Of a DNA stretch of 56,915 bases, positions 30,415 to 39,876 are shown piece by piece (within the stretch, counting starts at the first letter, position 1; each line of letters begins with the position of its first letter). Source of the stretch: Rhodospirillaceae bacterium (lineage in GTDB: Bacteria; Pseudomonadota; Alphaproteobacteria; TMED109); the NCBI GenBank assembly GCA_902614225.1, contig CACMKJ010000003.1, positions 1-56,915 of the forward strand, in the 5' to 3' direction. The notes under the pieces are model-generated. The model was given only the letters and a program-made list of their open reading frames with translations, made no database searches and had not been told where the DNA came from. The position numbers and the translations under genes were made by a program.

Positions 30415-32046
30415 TGGTTTTTCCCCGTCCCATTGAACTTTTTTTTCTTCTAAATACTCGGCGATATACCAACTAATGGAGCTGTAATGCTGTCTTTTAT
30501 CAAAAAAGATTTTCATATATCTCCAAGGACTATAATTGTGCAAATCATCTATAAAATACTCAATATACTTTCTCTCGAACATATACCACTTTTCTTTTCC
30601 CACTAGAAAAAAAGTACTTTTGAATATAAACCTAATTATTTTATAGTACCAAGCAATTTTTTTTTTTGGATTAATGCCTATATCCTTCCAAACATTACCC
30701 CAGTTATTTTTTTTTAAAGTTTTTTTATAATAGTTTTGTTGAAATTTTAATTTAAAAGGAGCTTTTTCCCAATATCGCATATATTCAAAGTCCCATAAAG
30801 GCATTCTCCATTCAAAATTAAAAAATTCATAATTGCGCGTTCCATTAATTACATATTTAACCTGTCTATTGTAAAACTCTAGGGTTTCATAGATACCAAA
30901 CATATTAATATTTTTACCAGTTATATTTTTTGTTCCTAATAAGTTATATATTTGATTTTTAAGTTGTTTTTTAATTGTACCCTTCTTATCTAATGTCAAT
31001 AAAGATTTCCAATATTTATTATGTTTTGAAATATATCCTTCTAATACTATATCCAGTGATTCAGTGTATTTACCTATTTGAATTGGAATATGATTACCTG
31101 TAATAAAGTCTCCACTCTGTCCATTAACAATAATTGCATCTTTATCTACTGCACTATTTTGCTTAATCTCAGAGAGCATTAAATACTCACCCATAAAATG
31201 TATAGAATTTAAATTATCACAATATTTTTTATATAATTTGTATCTTTTAGAGTTATAAATATTTCTTATCTTATTTTTATTGTATATAACTTGTATCCAT
31301 TTGAAACCTAAAGATTCTGACAACTTTTTAGCAATTTTCATATCATTACTATTTTTCCTGCCATAAGTTACACAGATTACATTATTATATTTAAAATGTT
31401 TAAGACCAGAGGCAATAAATCTAGAGTCCCATCCTGCTGAGAGTGGTAATATTATTTGCCTGCCATCACAAGATTTAATTAATTTCTTTATTATCTTTTC
31501 ATTTAAATAAAAAATTTTTTCTTTTTTAAAATTATTTTCTTTTACTTTTTTCCATGGCTGCCATAAATAAAAATAAAAGCATGAAAAGTTATTTTTAGTA
31601 ATCAATATAAACTGGCCAGGTAATAAACTTTTTAAACCTTTAAAAATAGTATTATTGTCTACAGTATACCCTGACATAGCAAATGTAGTAGAGATATTAT
31701 AATCAATATTATTTTCATTAAATTTTAGTTTTTTTACTAAGTTTAAACCATTGTCTGATATATAAACTTCATTTTTTAGCCTTGCATATGTTAATGGATA
31801 AGAATTAATTCTATCAGCTACAGCTAATGTTGAATTATTGCCTTCAATAATAATTGAAAAATTTCCATCGAGCTTTTTTAGAAATTTAATAATATTATTT
31901 TTTGAGAAACAACTAAGCTTTTCTATAACCTCCGTATCATTGAATTTAAAAAAATAACCTATCAGGTGTATTTTTAAATTTTTATAAGAATAGAACCTCC
32001 AATTTTTTTTTGAGATAATTATTTTAGTTTTTAAAACTTTTTTCAT
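30406..32046 (-). CDS. Asparagine synthase-like protein without N-terminal catalytic Cys
   Basis: A 546-aa member of the asparagine synthetase B family. An Ntn-like N-terminal domain (to about residue 160, with DGNFSII and ADRINSYPL segments) lacks the Cys2 nucleophile of the glutaminase, because the protein starts MKKVLKT. The synthase domain contains the PP-loop PLSAGWDSR (Ser203-Ser208) and an NGQSGDFITG segment. Such proteins in glycan clusters are thought to amidate uronic acids or act with an external ammonia source. The two HisH-like proteins here could in principle supply ammonia; that is speculation. Confidence 0.7.
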   Translation of the reverse strand: MKKVLKTKIIISKKNWRFYSYKNLKIHLIGYFFKFNDTEVIEKLSCFSKNNIIKFLKKLDGNFSIIIEGNNSTLAVADRINSYPLTYARLKNEVYISDNGLNLVKKLKFNENNIDYNISTTFAMSGYTVDNNTIFKGLKSLLPGQFILITKNNFSCFYFYLWQPWKKVKENNFKKEKIFYLNEKIIKKLIKSCDGRQIILPLSAGWDSRFIASGLKHFKYNNVICVTYGRKNSNDMKIAKKLSESLGFKWIQVIYNKNKIRNIYNSKRYKLYKKYCDNLNSIHFMGEYLMLSEIKQNSAVDKDAIIVNGQSGDFITGNHIPIQIGKYTESLDIVLEGYISKHNKYWKSLLTLDKKGTIKKQLKNQIYNLLGTKNITGKNINMFGIYETLEFYNRQVKYVINGTRNYEFFNFEWRMPLWDFEYMRYWEKAPFKLKFQQNYYKKTLKKNNWGNVWKDIGINPKKKIAWYYKIIRFIFKSTFFLVGKEKWYMFERKYIEYFIDDLHNYSPWRYMKIFFDKRQHYSSISWYIAEYLEEKKVQWDGEKPLK

Positions 32047-32189
32047 TTAAACATTATATAATTAAAATAGTTTAGTTAGATTATTTTCTTTTTTAAACAT
32101 AGTAATAAATCCAGACTTGATTTAGTAGTATTTTGTAGAAGACAATATTTCAAATATTAATTATCTAAATTAAATCCAGATATTAAATT

Positions 32190-33116
32190 TTAATCATCAA
32201 TTAATTTATTATCCACAGCAAAGATAAATAAATCATGATAATTTAATTCACCTTCTACATTTCTTAATTCACATATCACTGGTGAATAGTTATTTTTATT
32301 TAAAATAGAGATATAATTATGATGAAAGTCAGCTGTTTGTCCACCTATAGGAGAATAATTATCTTTTAAATCTTCAGGTTTTTTTAAATTTAAACTATTA
32401 AAGGATAATGGGAAAGCCCACCACGGTTCAAAAAACAATAAATACTTTACCCCTAAGTATTTAAAAACTTTAATATATTCATATAACTCTTTATTACTAA
32501 ATTTAGGCGACGTACTTATCATTATTACCATATCTGGTTTAACTACTTTTTTCTTAAAAAGCATTAAAGCATAGTCATTATGGACTTTCCAATTCTTCCT
32601 TTTTCCCAAAATTAAATTAATTTCCTTAAGGTTGGATTGCATGTCTATTGAATGGAAATTAATTCCTTTAAATTTTTTAGAAAAATAGTTACTTATTGTA
32701 TCTACTCTTGAACCCAAATTTGCAACTGTTTTAATATTATTACCTTTATCAATAAACAATTGATTTAAAAATGCAGCTACACGCTGTTGTTTAGAATTTT
32801 TTGTTGTTAAATTATTATGATTATTAATAATTTCATCAGTTATTATAGTTTTTGTAATTGTTCTCTCTATAGTCGGAGTCAAAAGAGAGTAATTATATTC
32901 TCTCCATTCTTTAATTATCTCTTCTGGTAATTCAGCTTGATACATAATTTTTTTCTTTGCCTGATAAAAATCATATAGCCACTTTGATTTACTTCTTAAA
33001 TTTAGTTTCCCTATAATAAGGTTGCATCTAATTCTAAAACCAGAAAACAATGAAACACATAAAACCTTTAAAAAACTAATTTTCACAGTAGTATACTTTA
33101 CACTTTTATATTTCAT
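32190..33116 (-). CDS. Hypothetical protein, possibly methyltransferase-like
   Basis: A 308-aa protein that I do not recognise with certainty. The N-terminal 90 residues are basic and may associate with the membrane. From about residue 135 it looks like a Rossmann fold: TVANLGSRVDTISNYFS could be a degenerate SAM loop, followed by INFHSIDMQ ending strand two with an acid. An aromatic stretch LLFFEPWWAFPLS follows. This is consistent with a class I methyltransferase or a degenerate relative. It is flanked by sugar acyltransferase and methyltransferase genes, so a role in glycan modification is inferred. Confidence 0.5.
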   Translation of the reverse strand: MKYKSVKYTTVKISFLKVLCVSLFSGFRIRCNLIIGKLNLRSKSKWLYDFYQAKKKIMYQAELPEEIIKEWREYNYSLLTPTIERTITKTIITDEIINNHNNLTTKNSKQQRVAAFLNQLFIDKGNNIKTVANLGSRVDTISNYFSKKFKGINFHSIDMQSNLKEINLILGKRKNWKVHNDYALMLFKKKVVKPDMVIMISTSPKFSNKELYEYIKVFKYLGVKYLLFFEPWWAFPLSFNSLNLKKPEDLKDNYSPIGGQTADFHHNYISILNKNNYSPVICELRNVEGELNYHDLFIFAVDNKLIDD

Positions 33117-33171
33117 ATAATTTCCTTTATTTTTATATATTTTATGCTCATAAGTTTATATTTCTATCTGT

Positions 33172-33810
33172 TTAGAGGTAGCTATCGCCAATTCTTCTCT
33201 TTTTAATAATTTTAGCTGGAGTACCAAAAACTATTAAATTACTTTTTACTTCCTTATCTACATAACTATTTGCACCAATTACTACATCTTTGTTTATAAT
33301 TACATCATGTTTTATTGTAGCATTAATACATAAAGCAGACCTCATCCCTATTTTTACATTTCCACCTGTAACACTTGCAGGTGCTAAAGAGGAAAAATTT
33401 GACATTTTACTATCATGATCAATACTGGCGTTAGTATTTATAATGCAAAAATTTCCAATTATAGAATTGGACCCTACAACTGCATTTTGTAACACTACTG
33501 ATCCTTTTCCTATTTTAGAAAATTTAGATACTACTGCCGTTTCATGAATAATTGCAGGAAAATTAATATTTGAATAAAGTTTATTTAACAGTAAATATAC
33601 TTGTTGTCTTTGATAGTTATCACCTAAAGCTATAATAATATTAATTATACCTTTATGTTTTTTAATACTTTTACAAACCTCATAACCTAAAATAGTGTGT
33701 TTATATTTGTATTTATCTACAAAGTATAAAATTTTGTCACCATTTGATATTACTGCTTCGGCTATACTTACAGCATGCCCTCCTGCCCCTATGATAATAA
33801 TTTCTCTCAA
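33172..33810 (-). CDS. NeuD/PglD-family sugar O- or N-acyltransferase
   Basis: A 212-aa acyltransferase with the two-part NeuD/PglD layout. The N-terminal Rossmann-like part opens IIIGAGGHAVSIAEA (5-19), where PglD binds the nucleotide sugar. From about residue 85 to the end runs a left-handed beta-helix with hexapeptide pattern (VVSKFSKIGKGSVVLQNAVVGSN). The His near the DHDSKM region may be catalytic. It could acetylate a 4-amino sugar and so produce the N-acetyl group that the WbpG-like enzymes convert; this link is an inference. Confidence 0.85.
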   Translation of the reverse strand: MREIIIIGAGGHAVSIAEAVISNGDKILYFVDKYKYKHTILGYEVCKSIKKHKGIINIIIALGDNYQRQQVYLLLNKLYSNINFPAIIHETAVVSKFSKIGKGSVVLQNAVVGSNSIIGNFCIINTNASIDHDSKMSNFSSLAPASVTGGNVKIGMRSALCINATIKHDVIINKDVVIGANSYVDKEVKSNLIVFGTPAKIIKKRRIGDSYL

Positions 33811-33858
33811 AAAATATTCCTTATTCTTTTAAATCAATATAAACTAAAATATAATTTT

Positions 33859-34635
33859 CTAATCTTTAAATTGTACCATAACTAATTTCTTGTAGTGATT
33901 AGATGTAATGCTATCCTGAAATTTTTCAAATTCTTTTAATTCTTTATATTTAAGTCCAAGACCATCCATCACATTTGAAATATCTTTATTTGAAAATCTA
34001 AAGTCTTTTACTGATCTTTTTAAAGTAAAACCCATGAAAGAAATAAAATAATCATTTGGAATATTTTCATGTGAGCTTTGATAATCAAAAAATATTTTTC
34101 CTTTTTTTTTAAGGTGTTTTTTTAGCTCAAAAAGGATTTTATGAACTTCTTTAAGAGGGTTATGACTTATCACTGAGTACATTAATATTTTATCAAATTT
34201 TATTTCACCTACTAAATCTTTTATGGTTTTATTTACAGAAACAAAAAACCTATGTTTCTTTATTACTTTAGTGTTTAGGGATGCAATAAATTCATTTGCT
34301 AGCCTTATACGCTCTTTAGATAAATCCATTCCAATATATTTATTTTTATCTAAATATTTTATTAGAGGCAACACCATACGACCATAGCCACAACCATAAT
34401 CTAAAAAGTCATCACTTTTTTTAAGTCCTTTTTTGATGAATAATTCTTTTACTTTATTACCAATTTCTAATGCCCAAAAATGCTTTTTATGTTTTTTATC
34501 TTTAATATCCTTAATGCTTATGTCTCTATCTTGTCTATTAATAATTAAAGAATAATATTCTCTCCAGCCATAGCCAAGCATTAAAAATATATATCTCAAT
34601 GGAAATAATAAAATCCACTTTATTTTTGTTAGCAT
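33859..34635 (-). CDS. Class I SAM-dependent methyltransferase
   Basis: A 258-aa methyltransferase with a clear SAM site. The Gly-rich loop FLDYGCGYGRMVLPL lies at about 82-96, and YIGMDLSKERI supplies the acidic residue for the ribose. KILMYSVISHNPLKEV forms motif IV. The N-terminus has a short hydrophobic stretch (ILLFPLRYIFLMLGYG) that might anchor it at the inner membrane. The substrate is unknown; island context suggests a sugar. Confidence 0.8.
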   Translation of the reverse strand: MLTKIKWILLFPLRYIFLMLGYGWREYYSLIINRQDRDISIKDIKDKKHKKHFWALEIGNKVKELFIKKGLKKSDDFLDYGCGYGRMVLPLIKYLDKNKYIGMDLSKERIRLANEFIASLNTKVIKKHRFFVSVNKTIKDLVGEIKFDKILMYSVISHNPLKEVHKILFELKKHLKKKGKIFFDYQSSHENIPNDYFISFMGFTLKRSVKDFRFSNKDISNVMDGLGLKYKELKEFEKFQDSITSNHYKKLVMVQFKD

Positions 34636-34687
34636 AATAAAATCCTTTCCTAAAATTTGTTTAACAATTTAATTTATTTTTTTAAAT

Positions 34688-36475
34688 TTATAAAAAATCG
34701 CTTGCCTTACCAACTTTATTAATTAAACCATCCTTTATACTAATTATTTGATCTAAGTTTTTATATGACGAAATTCTATGAGCAATTAAAATAACAGTTA
34801 TTTTCATCTTTTTTTGTAAAATAGCTATAGTATTCTGAATATATTCATCTGAGTCTTTATCCAGCGCACTGGTAGGCTCGTCTAATATTAATACTGACGG
34901 TTTTTTTAAAAATGTTCTAGCCAGGATTATTCTTTGTCTTTGGCCTCCTGATAACTTAGAACCCATAGCACCTAAATTAGTGTTTAGTTGATCAGGGAGA
35001 TCTTTTACAAAATTTTCTGCATTAGCTAGCTTCAAAGCACTCCATAAATCAGAATCTGAAGCATCCTCTCTTACATACCTCATATTTTCTGCTATAGTCA
35101 TTCTGAATAAAATAGGGTCTTGTGGTATATATGATACATTTGATCTAATAGAGTATAAAGATAAATCCGAGATATTAATGCCATCAAATAATATTTGACC
35201 ACTTGAAGGTGTTATCAATCCTGTTAGCATTTCTACTAATGTAGATTTACCTGCACCTGAATGACCTATTATTGCTGTAAAAGACCCTGCATTTATGGTA
35301 AAGCTTAAATTTTTTAGTACCATAGCATTTCTACTAGGGTAAGAATACCTTACATTTTTATAAATAATATTTTTTGTTACAGAAGGTAAAGAAATACCAG
35401 ATTTAATGTTTTCCATGCCTTTAGAGGCATTAATAAATGTTTTTTCCAAGTGAACACACGATGGAAAAAACCTTATTAAATTATTAATATTTGCCTGCAA
35501 ATTAGACATTAAAGGCATAATTCTTAAAAATGCGATACCAAAAGTTAGAATAATAGTTAACTGAATAGATAAAACAGATACAAAAATATTTATTGTAAAT
35601 AACAAACTTAAAGTTGCTAATGATATAAATAATAAACTAATAATTGCCGAAATTTTTGCTAACCTAAGCTCATTTTTGAAAATATTTTCTTGAATTTTTT
35701 TTATTTTATCTTCTTCTAATAATTGGTTATTAAATAGTCTTATTAGTTTCCAAGACATAAACCTCTCATTAATGAACTCTCTGTAAATATTTCTATAGTT
35801 AAGATTAGACTCACTTATTTTTTTTGTTTTTCTTATAAAACCACTTGAGACTAATAAAAGAAATATAACAAATAATAATATTGAAAATGTTATTTTTGGA
35901 GCAGTTAAAAATAGTAAGGCCAAATAAGAAAAAGCAGTTAATAAAACTACTGTAAACGCATTATATATTCTTAAAATAGCAGCAACTTGTGGTATTTCCC
36001 AAGCAGTAATATTAGATAAGTTACCTGATTTAAAATCCTGTATATATTCAGCATTACTGTTCATGATTAAATTAAATGTTTTAATTTGTAACCTTTTATC
36101 AACGTTCCATTTTAATCTTTCCATTTCAATGGTATTTATGTAATTACAGACCTGTCTAAATAATGTAAAAAATACAGCAGCGATAGATAATGATAATAAA
36201 CTTAAGTGAATGCCAAAAAAATTATATACATTAAATACATACCTACAAAGTAGCGAGCTTTCGATGAATTGATCTATATCCCCGTTATTTTCAATAAAAC
36301 TAAATATAGGAATTACTAATGACAAACCTAAAGCTTCACAAAATACTGTTAAGAAACCTAGCCCTATAATAAAAATTAATTCCTTATAATTCGTTATATT
36401 TCTAGAATATAAAAACTTCCAATGCATTAATATATAGAAAAATAATTTAGGAATTTTTTTAAGGTTTGAAATCAT
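34688..36475 (-). CDS. ABC transporter half-molecule (MsbA/PglK-like flippase)
   Basis: A 595-aa ABC exporter. Six membrane helices occupy about residues 20-330, and a nucleotide-binding domain follows. Walker A is GHSGAGKST near 408-416, the signature is KLSGGQRQRI, Walker B is VLILDEPTSALD, and the H-loop is IAHR. This single-polypeptide homodimer type includes PglK, which flips lipid-linked oligosaccharides, and MsbA. As the only transporter in the island it is the likely flippase for the glycan or its lipid-linked precursor. Its start overlaps the end of the KpsS-like gene. Confidence 0.85.
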   Translation of the reverse strand: MISNLKKIPKLFFYILMHWKFLYSRNITNYKELIFIIGLGFLTVFCEALGLSLVIPIFSFIENNGDIDQFIESSLLCRYVFNVYNFFGIHLSLLSLSIAAVFFTLFRQVCNYINTIEMERLKWNVDKRLQIKTFNLIMNSNAEYIQDFKSGNLSNITAWEIPQVAAILRIYNAFTVVLLTAFSYLALLFLTAPKITFSILLFVIFLLLVSSGFIRKTKKISESNLNYRNIYREFINERFMSWKLIRLFNNQLLEEDKIKKIQENIFKNELRLAKISAIISLLFISLATLSLLFTINIFVSVLSIQLTIILTFGIAFLRIMPLMSNLQANINNLIRFFPSCVHLEKTFINASKGMENIKSGISLPSVTKNIIYKNVRYSYPSRNAMVLKNLSFTINAGSFTAIIGHSGAGKSTLVEMLTGLITPSSGQILFDGINISDLSLYSIRSNVSYIPQDPILFRMTIAENMRYVREDASDSDLWSALKLANAENFVKDLPDQLNTNLGAMGSKLSGGQRQRIILARTFLKKPSVLILDEPTSALDKDSDEYIQNTIAILQKKMKITVILIAHRISSYKNLDQIISIKDGLINKVGKASDFL

Positions 36476-37995
36476 TATTTAGTATTGTGAATATTGTAAG
36501 TTTCAATTAAAAGTTCTACAGTTCTCTCAGTGTCTTTTGCATCTAAATAAGTTCTTTTTCCATAAAATAATGGAGTTTCCTTTGCCTCAAAAGATGATTT
36601 TTCAATAGCTTTTACTATTTTTAAAGCATTTTTTTTGATTTTTAACTGTATACTTTTACTTAATGGAGTCATTACTTTATTTATAATTTTATTTAAATTT
36701 GTAAAGTCTGTTATAGTCCATATATTTGATAAAAAAGAAAAAGAGGAATGTAATGAAAATTCAATTACATTTTTACCTAATAAACTAGCCTCCAAACTCA
36801 CAGTTCCTACTAAGCTAGCTACAGCTCTTGACTTTTTAACTAACTCTTCTCCTTTTATTGAGGGATGTACCATCCTTACATTTGGTAATCTTAATAATGT
36901 TGTATAAAATTCATTACTTCTTCTTCCTATATCAACATGCTCTTTAATAATTAACTCATAGCCTGCTGGCATATTCAACGCTAGTTGTTTGATTATAGCT
37001 CCTTGATCATTAAACTCTTTGCTTCTACCTTGAACAGAGAATTCTGGTTCTAAAGAAAGTGCATAAAATAAGAAAGGCTTTTTTAATAAGTTAATATCTC
37101 TGACGCTAAATTTATTAAAAAACTTATACATTCTTCTACTATGTATATGAAATAAAATATTTCTTAAAATACTTACTCTTTTTTTTTTTGTAAAATCTAG
37201 CTTTAATATATCTAAAATCAAAAACTCTATTCTGAAAAATATTATTTTTAATATTCTTTTTAAAACTACTGTTCTAGAATAATTTGTATCTAATTTATCT
37301 AATGAAATATATCCAGATGCAGGCTTAGCCATTACATCTTGCTTAGAGTCAATCATTTGTTGATTTCTATCATAATAGTACTTTAATTTAGAATTATCTA
37401 AAAAAGCACTGCTTGTCCAAAATCCATAACTTTTATACTTAGAATTATAAGGAAAGGTAACTAATACATTTTTACTTTCTAAAATACCTGCTAAAGTAGC
37501 TGATAATCCGTCTACTGGCCAAATAATAGCCATATCAAATTTATATTTTTTTATTAAATGTTCACTAAACTTAAAATACCCATTTATCAATTTAATTAAT
37601 TTTTCATTACTACTGATTGTATTTTTTCCCCAAATATAATTTGCAGCATGTGATAAAAAATAAGTAGAAAGCTGTCTATCCTGCTGAATAATATCTCTCA
37701 TATAATTTAAATCATATAAAGTTTCATTATTCCTTGCTAATTCTTCTTCCTTAAAAACTTCTTCACTATATCCCTCAGAAAAAGTATTTTTTAAACTATT
37801 ATCTAAACTGATAAACAAATCTTCTTTTTTATTCAATACCTTATTGTAATTAAAACGAGAACTCTCGGAAGCTATAACTACAAAATTACAATTATATTTT
37901 TTTTTAAGTACAGGAATGATTATAAGATACAACCAATGAAGTATTTCATATCCAACAATTATGACACTTTTAGGACTTTTATGATTAATACTCAT
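36475..37995 (-). CDS. Capsule-synthesis (KpsS/KpsC)-like protein
   Basis: A 506-aa protein whose C-terminal half resembles the capsule polysaccharide synthesis (KpsS/KpsC-like) GT-B family. FLFYALSLEPEFSVQGRS (about 310-327) is followed by YELIIKEHVDIGRRSNEFY, NVRMVHPSI, and SLVGTVSLEASLLGKNVIEF near 400-420. The N-terminal half begins like a GT-B N-domain (SVIIVGYEILHWLYL). Family members transfer Kdo or other sugars to lipid or act on phospholipid-linked chains. The acceptor here is unknown. It lies between the second amidotransferase cassette and the ABC flippase with almost no spacing. Confidence 0.65.
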   Translation of the reverse strand: MSINHKSPKSVIIVGYEILHWLYLIIIPVLKKKYNCNFVVIASESSRFNYNKVLNKKEDLFISLDNSLKNTFSEGYSEEVFKEEELARNNETLYDLNYMRDIIQQDRQLSTYFLSHAANYIWGKNTISSNEKLIKLINGYFKFSEHLIKKYKFDMAIIWPVDGLSATLAGILESKNVLVTFPYNSKYKSYGFWTSSAFLDNSKLKYYYDRNQQMIDSKQDVMAKPASGYISLDKLDTNYSRTVVLKRILKIIFFRIEFLILDILKLDFTKKKRVSILRNILFHIHSRRMYKFFNKFSVRDINLLKKPFLFYALSLEPEFSVQGRSKEFNDQGAIIKQLALNMPAGYELIIKEHVDIGRRSNEFYTTLLRLPNVRMVHPSIKGEELVKKSRAVASLVGTVSLEASLLGKNVIEFSLHSSFSFLSNIWTITDFTNLNKIINKVMTPLSKSIQLKIKKNALKIVKAIEKSSFEAKETPLFYGKRTYLDAKDTERTVELLIETYNIHNTK

Positions 37996-38009
37996 TCTAT
38001 AATAATTTT

Positions 38010-39239
38010 TTATAACAATTCTTTAAGTTCTTGATAAAGAATCCATTTATTATTTTCTTTTTTCCAAAGGTGAGGTGATCTAAAATGATCAATTTTTTCC
38101 CAAAACTCTTCTCGTTTTAAATTTAAAAACTGTAGACAATCATTAATATATCTTTCAGGAAATTCTCCTTCGAATTGTTTAGCTAATAAAATGGCTTCTT
38201 CTCTATCTATATGATTATTTCTTATTTCCTGACTAGCATCTAGCCTAGTTCTTCCAATTCCAAATTTTATGTAATGACAAAAATAATGCAAAGAGTCAAA
38301 CTTATCATCTATACTGGCATATTTTCCATATGTTCCATCAGTACGCTGGTCATCTGGTTGAAATCCACAATTTTCTACAGCATAATAATATGCTGATTGT
38401 GGATCCCACTTCAAATACCACCCAAGATTATCAACTTGGATATTTTTACTCTTTAATTTATCAAAGTGTATGGCACTATATGGTTCTATATCATTATCTG
38501 ATAAATTATGTTTCTTCTTCAACTCATTAATTGGCATGCCCGCAATATAAAGCTCGCTCTGATCTTTATCTATAGAATAAAATTCTTCACCAAACCCAGG
38601 TTTATCTACTTTATTAGGATCTTCACTGCCATATTCCGATCTAGGTTCTCCATAAAAAACTAAATCTATGTTATATTGCATAGCTACCTTTATCGGATAT
38701 ATTTTTAATCCAAATTTAAATGGTTGAATAGGATGTAATAAATTATCAAAAGCTTCTCTTGCTAAAATTCTAGACACTTTACCATTAGGAGTAAAAAGAA
38801 TATTATCAAATCCACCTATATTAATCCAATTTGCCATATTTCTTAGACCTTCTTCAGTATATAACAAAGGAGAATAAGTAACTGTTAATGGATGCATTCC
38901 ATACTTATACTTCAAAATATGTGATGCCATTCCACTATCTTTACCTCCTGAACCTGGAACAACGCAATCATACCTTCCATCATTTCTTCTATATTTATTT
39001 AATTTTTCTATTAATAATTTTTCTCTTTCTTCCCAATCAATTTTATCTTTCTTTTTATCCGCATAATGGCAAGCAGAACATAATCCATCCTCATGAATAT
39101 CAAGACCAAATTTTTTAACTTCTACTCCATGTACCATTTCATTCACAGAAAAAGGTTTTTGGTTAGTCATTAAACATTTTGAACAATGTTCAACTTTTTC
39201 TGGTAAACCATACAAAGAAAATTTATTTTTATTACTCAT
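38010..39239 (-). CDS. N-acetyl sugar amidotransferase (WbpG/PseA family), cassette 2
   Basis: A second WbpG/PseA-type PP-loop enzyme (409 aa). Zinc-type Cys are at 19/22 and 54/57 (CSKC, CSAC), and the PP-loop SGGKDS is at 97-102 within a PGSGGKDSGMASH segment. It is clearly different from the cassette 1 enzyme, with a longer N-terminal region and a differing SGGKDSG/SGGKDSH context. It is therefore an old paralogue or separately acquired, not a recent duplicate. It is encoded 15 bases after its HisH-like partner. Likely to act on a different sugar or position. Confidence 0.83.
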   Translation of the reverse strand: MSNKNKFSLYGLPEKVEHCSKCLMTNQKPFSVNEMVHGVEVKKFGLDIHEDGLCSACHYADKKKDKIDWEEREKLLIEKLNKYRRNDGRYDCVVPGSGGKDSGMASHILKYKYGMHPLTVTYSPLLYTEEGLRNMANWINIGGFDNILFTPNGKVSRILAREAFDNLLHPIQPFKFGLKIYPIKVAMQYNIDLVFYGEPRSEYGSEDPNKVDKPGFGEEFYSIDKDQSELYIAGMPINELKKKHNLSDNDIEPYSAIHFDKLKSKNIQVDNLGWYLKWDPQSAYYYAVENCGFQPDDQRTDGTYGKYASIDDKFDSLHYFCHYIKFGIGRTRLDASQEIRNNHIDREEAILLAKQFEGEFPERYINDCLQFLNLKREEFWEKIDHFRSPHLWKKENNKWILYQELKELL

Positions 39240-39254
39240 TAAGATTCCTTTGAA

Positions 39255-39875
39255 TTATAAATTAACAAAATCTTCAAATATTTTAAAACCAAGGTTATCA
39301 CTTAATTCTGGATGAAATTGACATCCATGAACATTACCCTCACTAATAATTGCAGCAAGATTTTGTCCGCCGTAGCGTATTTCACCTACTATGTTTGTGT
39401 GATCATCTAAGTCACAGAAATAAGAATGAATGAAGTAAAAATCATTATTACAAGTTATATTATTAAATGGTGAGTTATTTTTTTTTCTTAATATTTTGAC
39501 TTCACACCATCCAATATTAGGAACAGGCCATTTGTCTTTAGCTATAATTGGTTTTACCTTCCCCTTAATAAAGTTTAAACCCTTATGATTTCCAAATTCA
39601 AAACTTTCTGATAATAATAATTGCATACCCAGACATATACCTAACAAAGGCTTGCCAACCTGAACATATTCAATAATAGGCTCTAACATATGATTTTTAT
39701 TTAATGTATCCATTCCTGACTTAAAGGCACCCACTCCGGGTAAAAATAGCCCATCTAATTTTTTTAATTCTTCTGGTCGATTAACTATAGTACCTCTTAT
39801 ATCTAATTGTTTTAAACTTCTCATTAAGCTATATAAATTTCCTGACCCTATATCCAATACTCCATAACTTCGCAT
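39255..39875 (-). CDS. HisH-like glutamine amidotransferase, cassette 2
   Basis: A class I glutaminase subunit (206 aa) with Cys81 in GICLGMQLL, and His188 and Glu190 in QFHPELS. I use the ATG giving MRSYGVLDIGSGN, which aligns the glycine-rich opening with the family; an upstream ATG adds six residues inside the preceding gene. It would feed ammonia to the HisF-like protein encoded just upstream and the WbpG-like enzyme just downstream. Confidence 0.84.
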   Translation of the reverse strand: MRSYGVLDIGSGNLYSLMRSLKQLDIRGTIVNRPEELKKLDGLFLPGVGAFKSGMDTLNKNHMLEPIIEYVQVGKPLLGICLGMQLLLSESFEFGNHKGLNFIKGKVKPIIAKDKWPVPNIGWCEVKILRKKNNSPFNNITCNNDFYFIHSYFCDLDDHTNIVGEIRYGGQNLAAIISEGNVHGCQFHPELSDNLGFKIFEDFVNL

Positions 39876-39876
39876 T

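Noticed and set aside
30406-32046. Housekeeping asparagine synthetase (asnB)
   Set aside because: The N-terminal Cys nucleophile is absent and the surroundings are glycan genes, so a sugar-modifying or amide-forming role is more likely.
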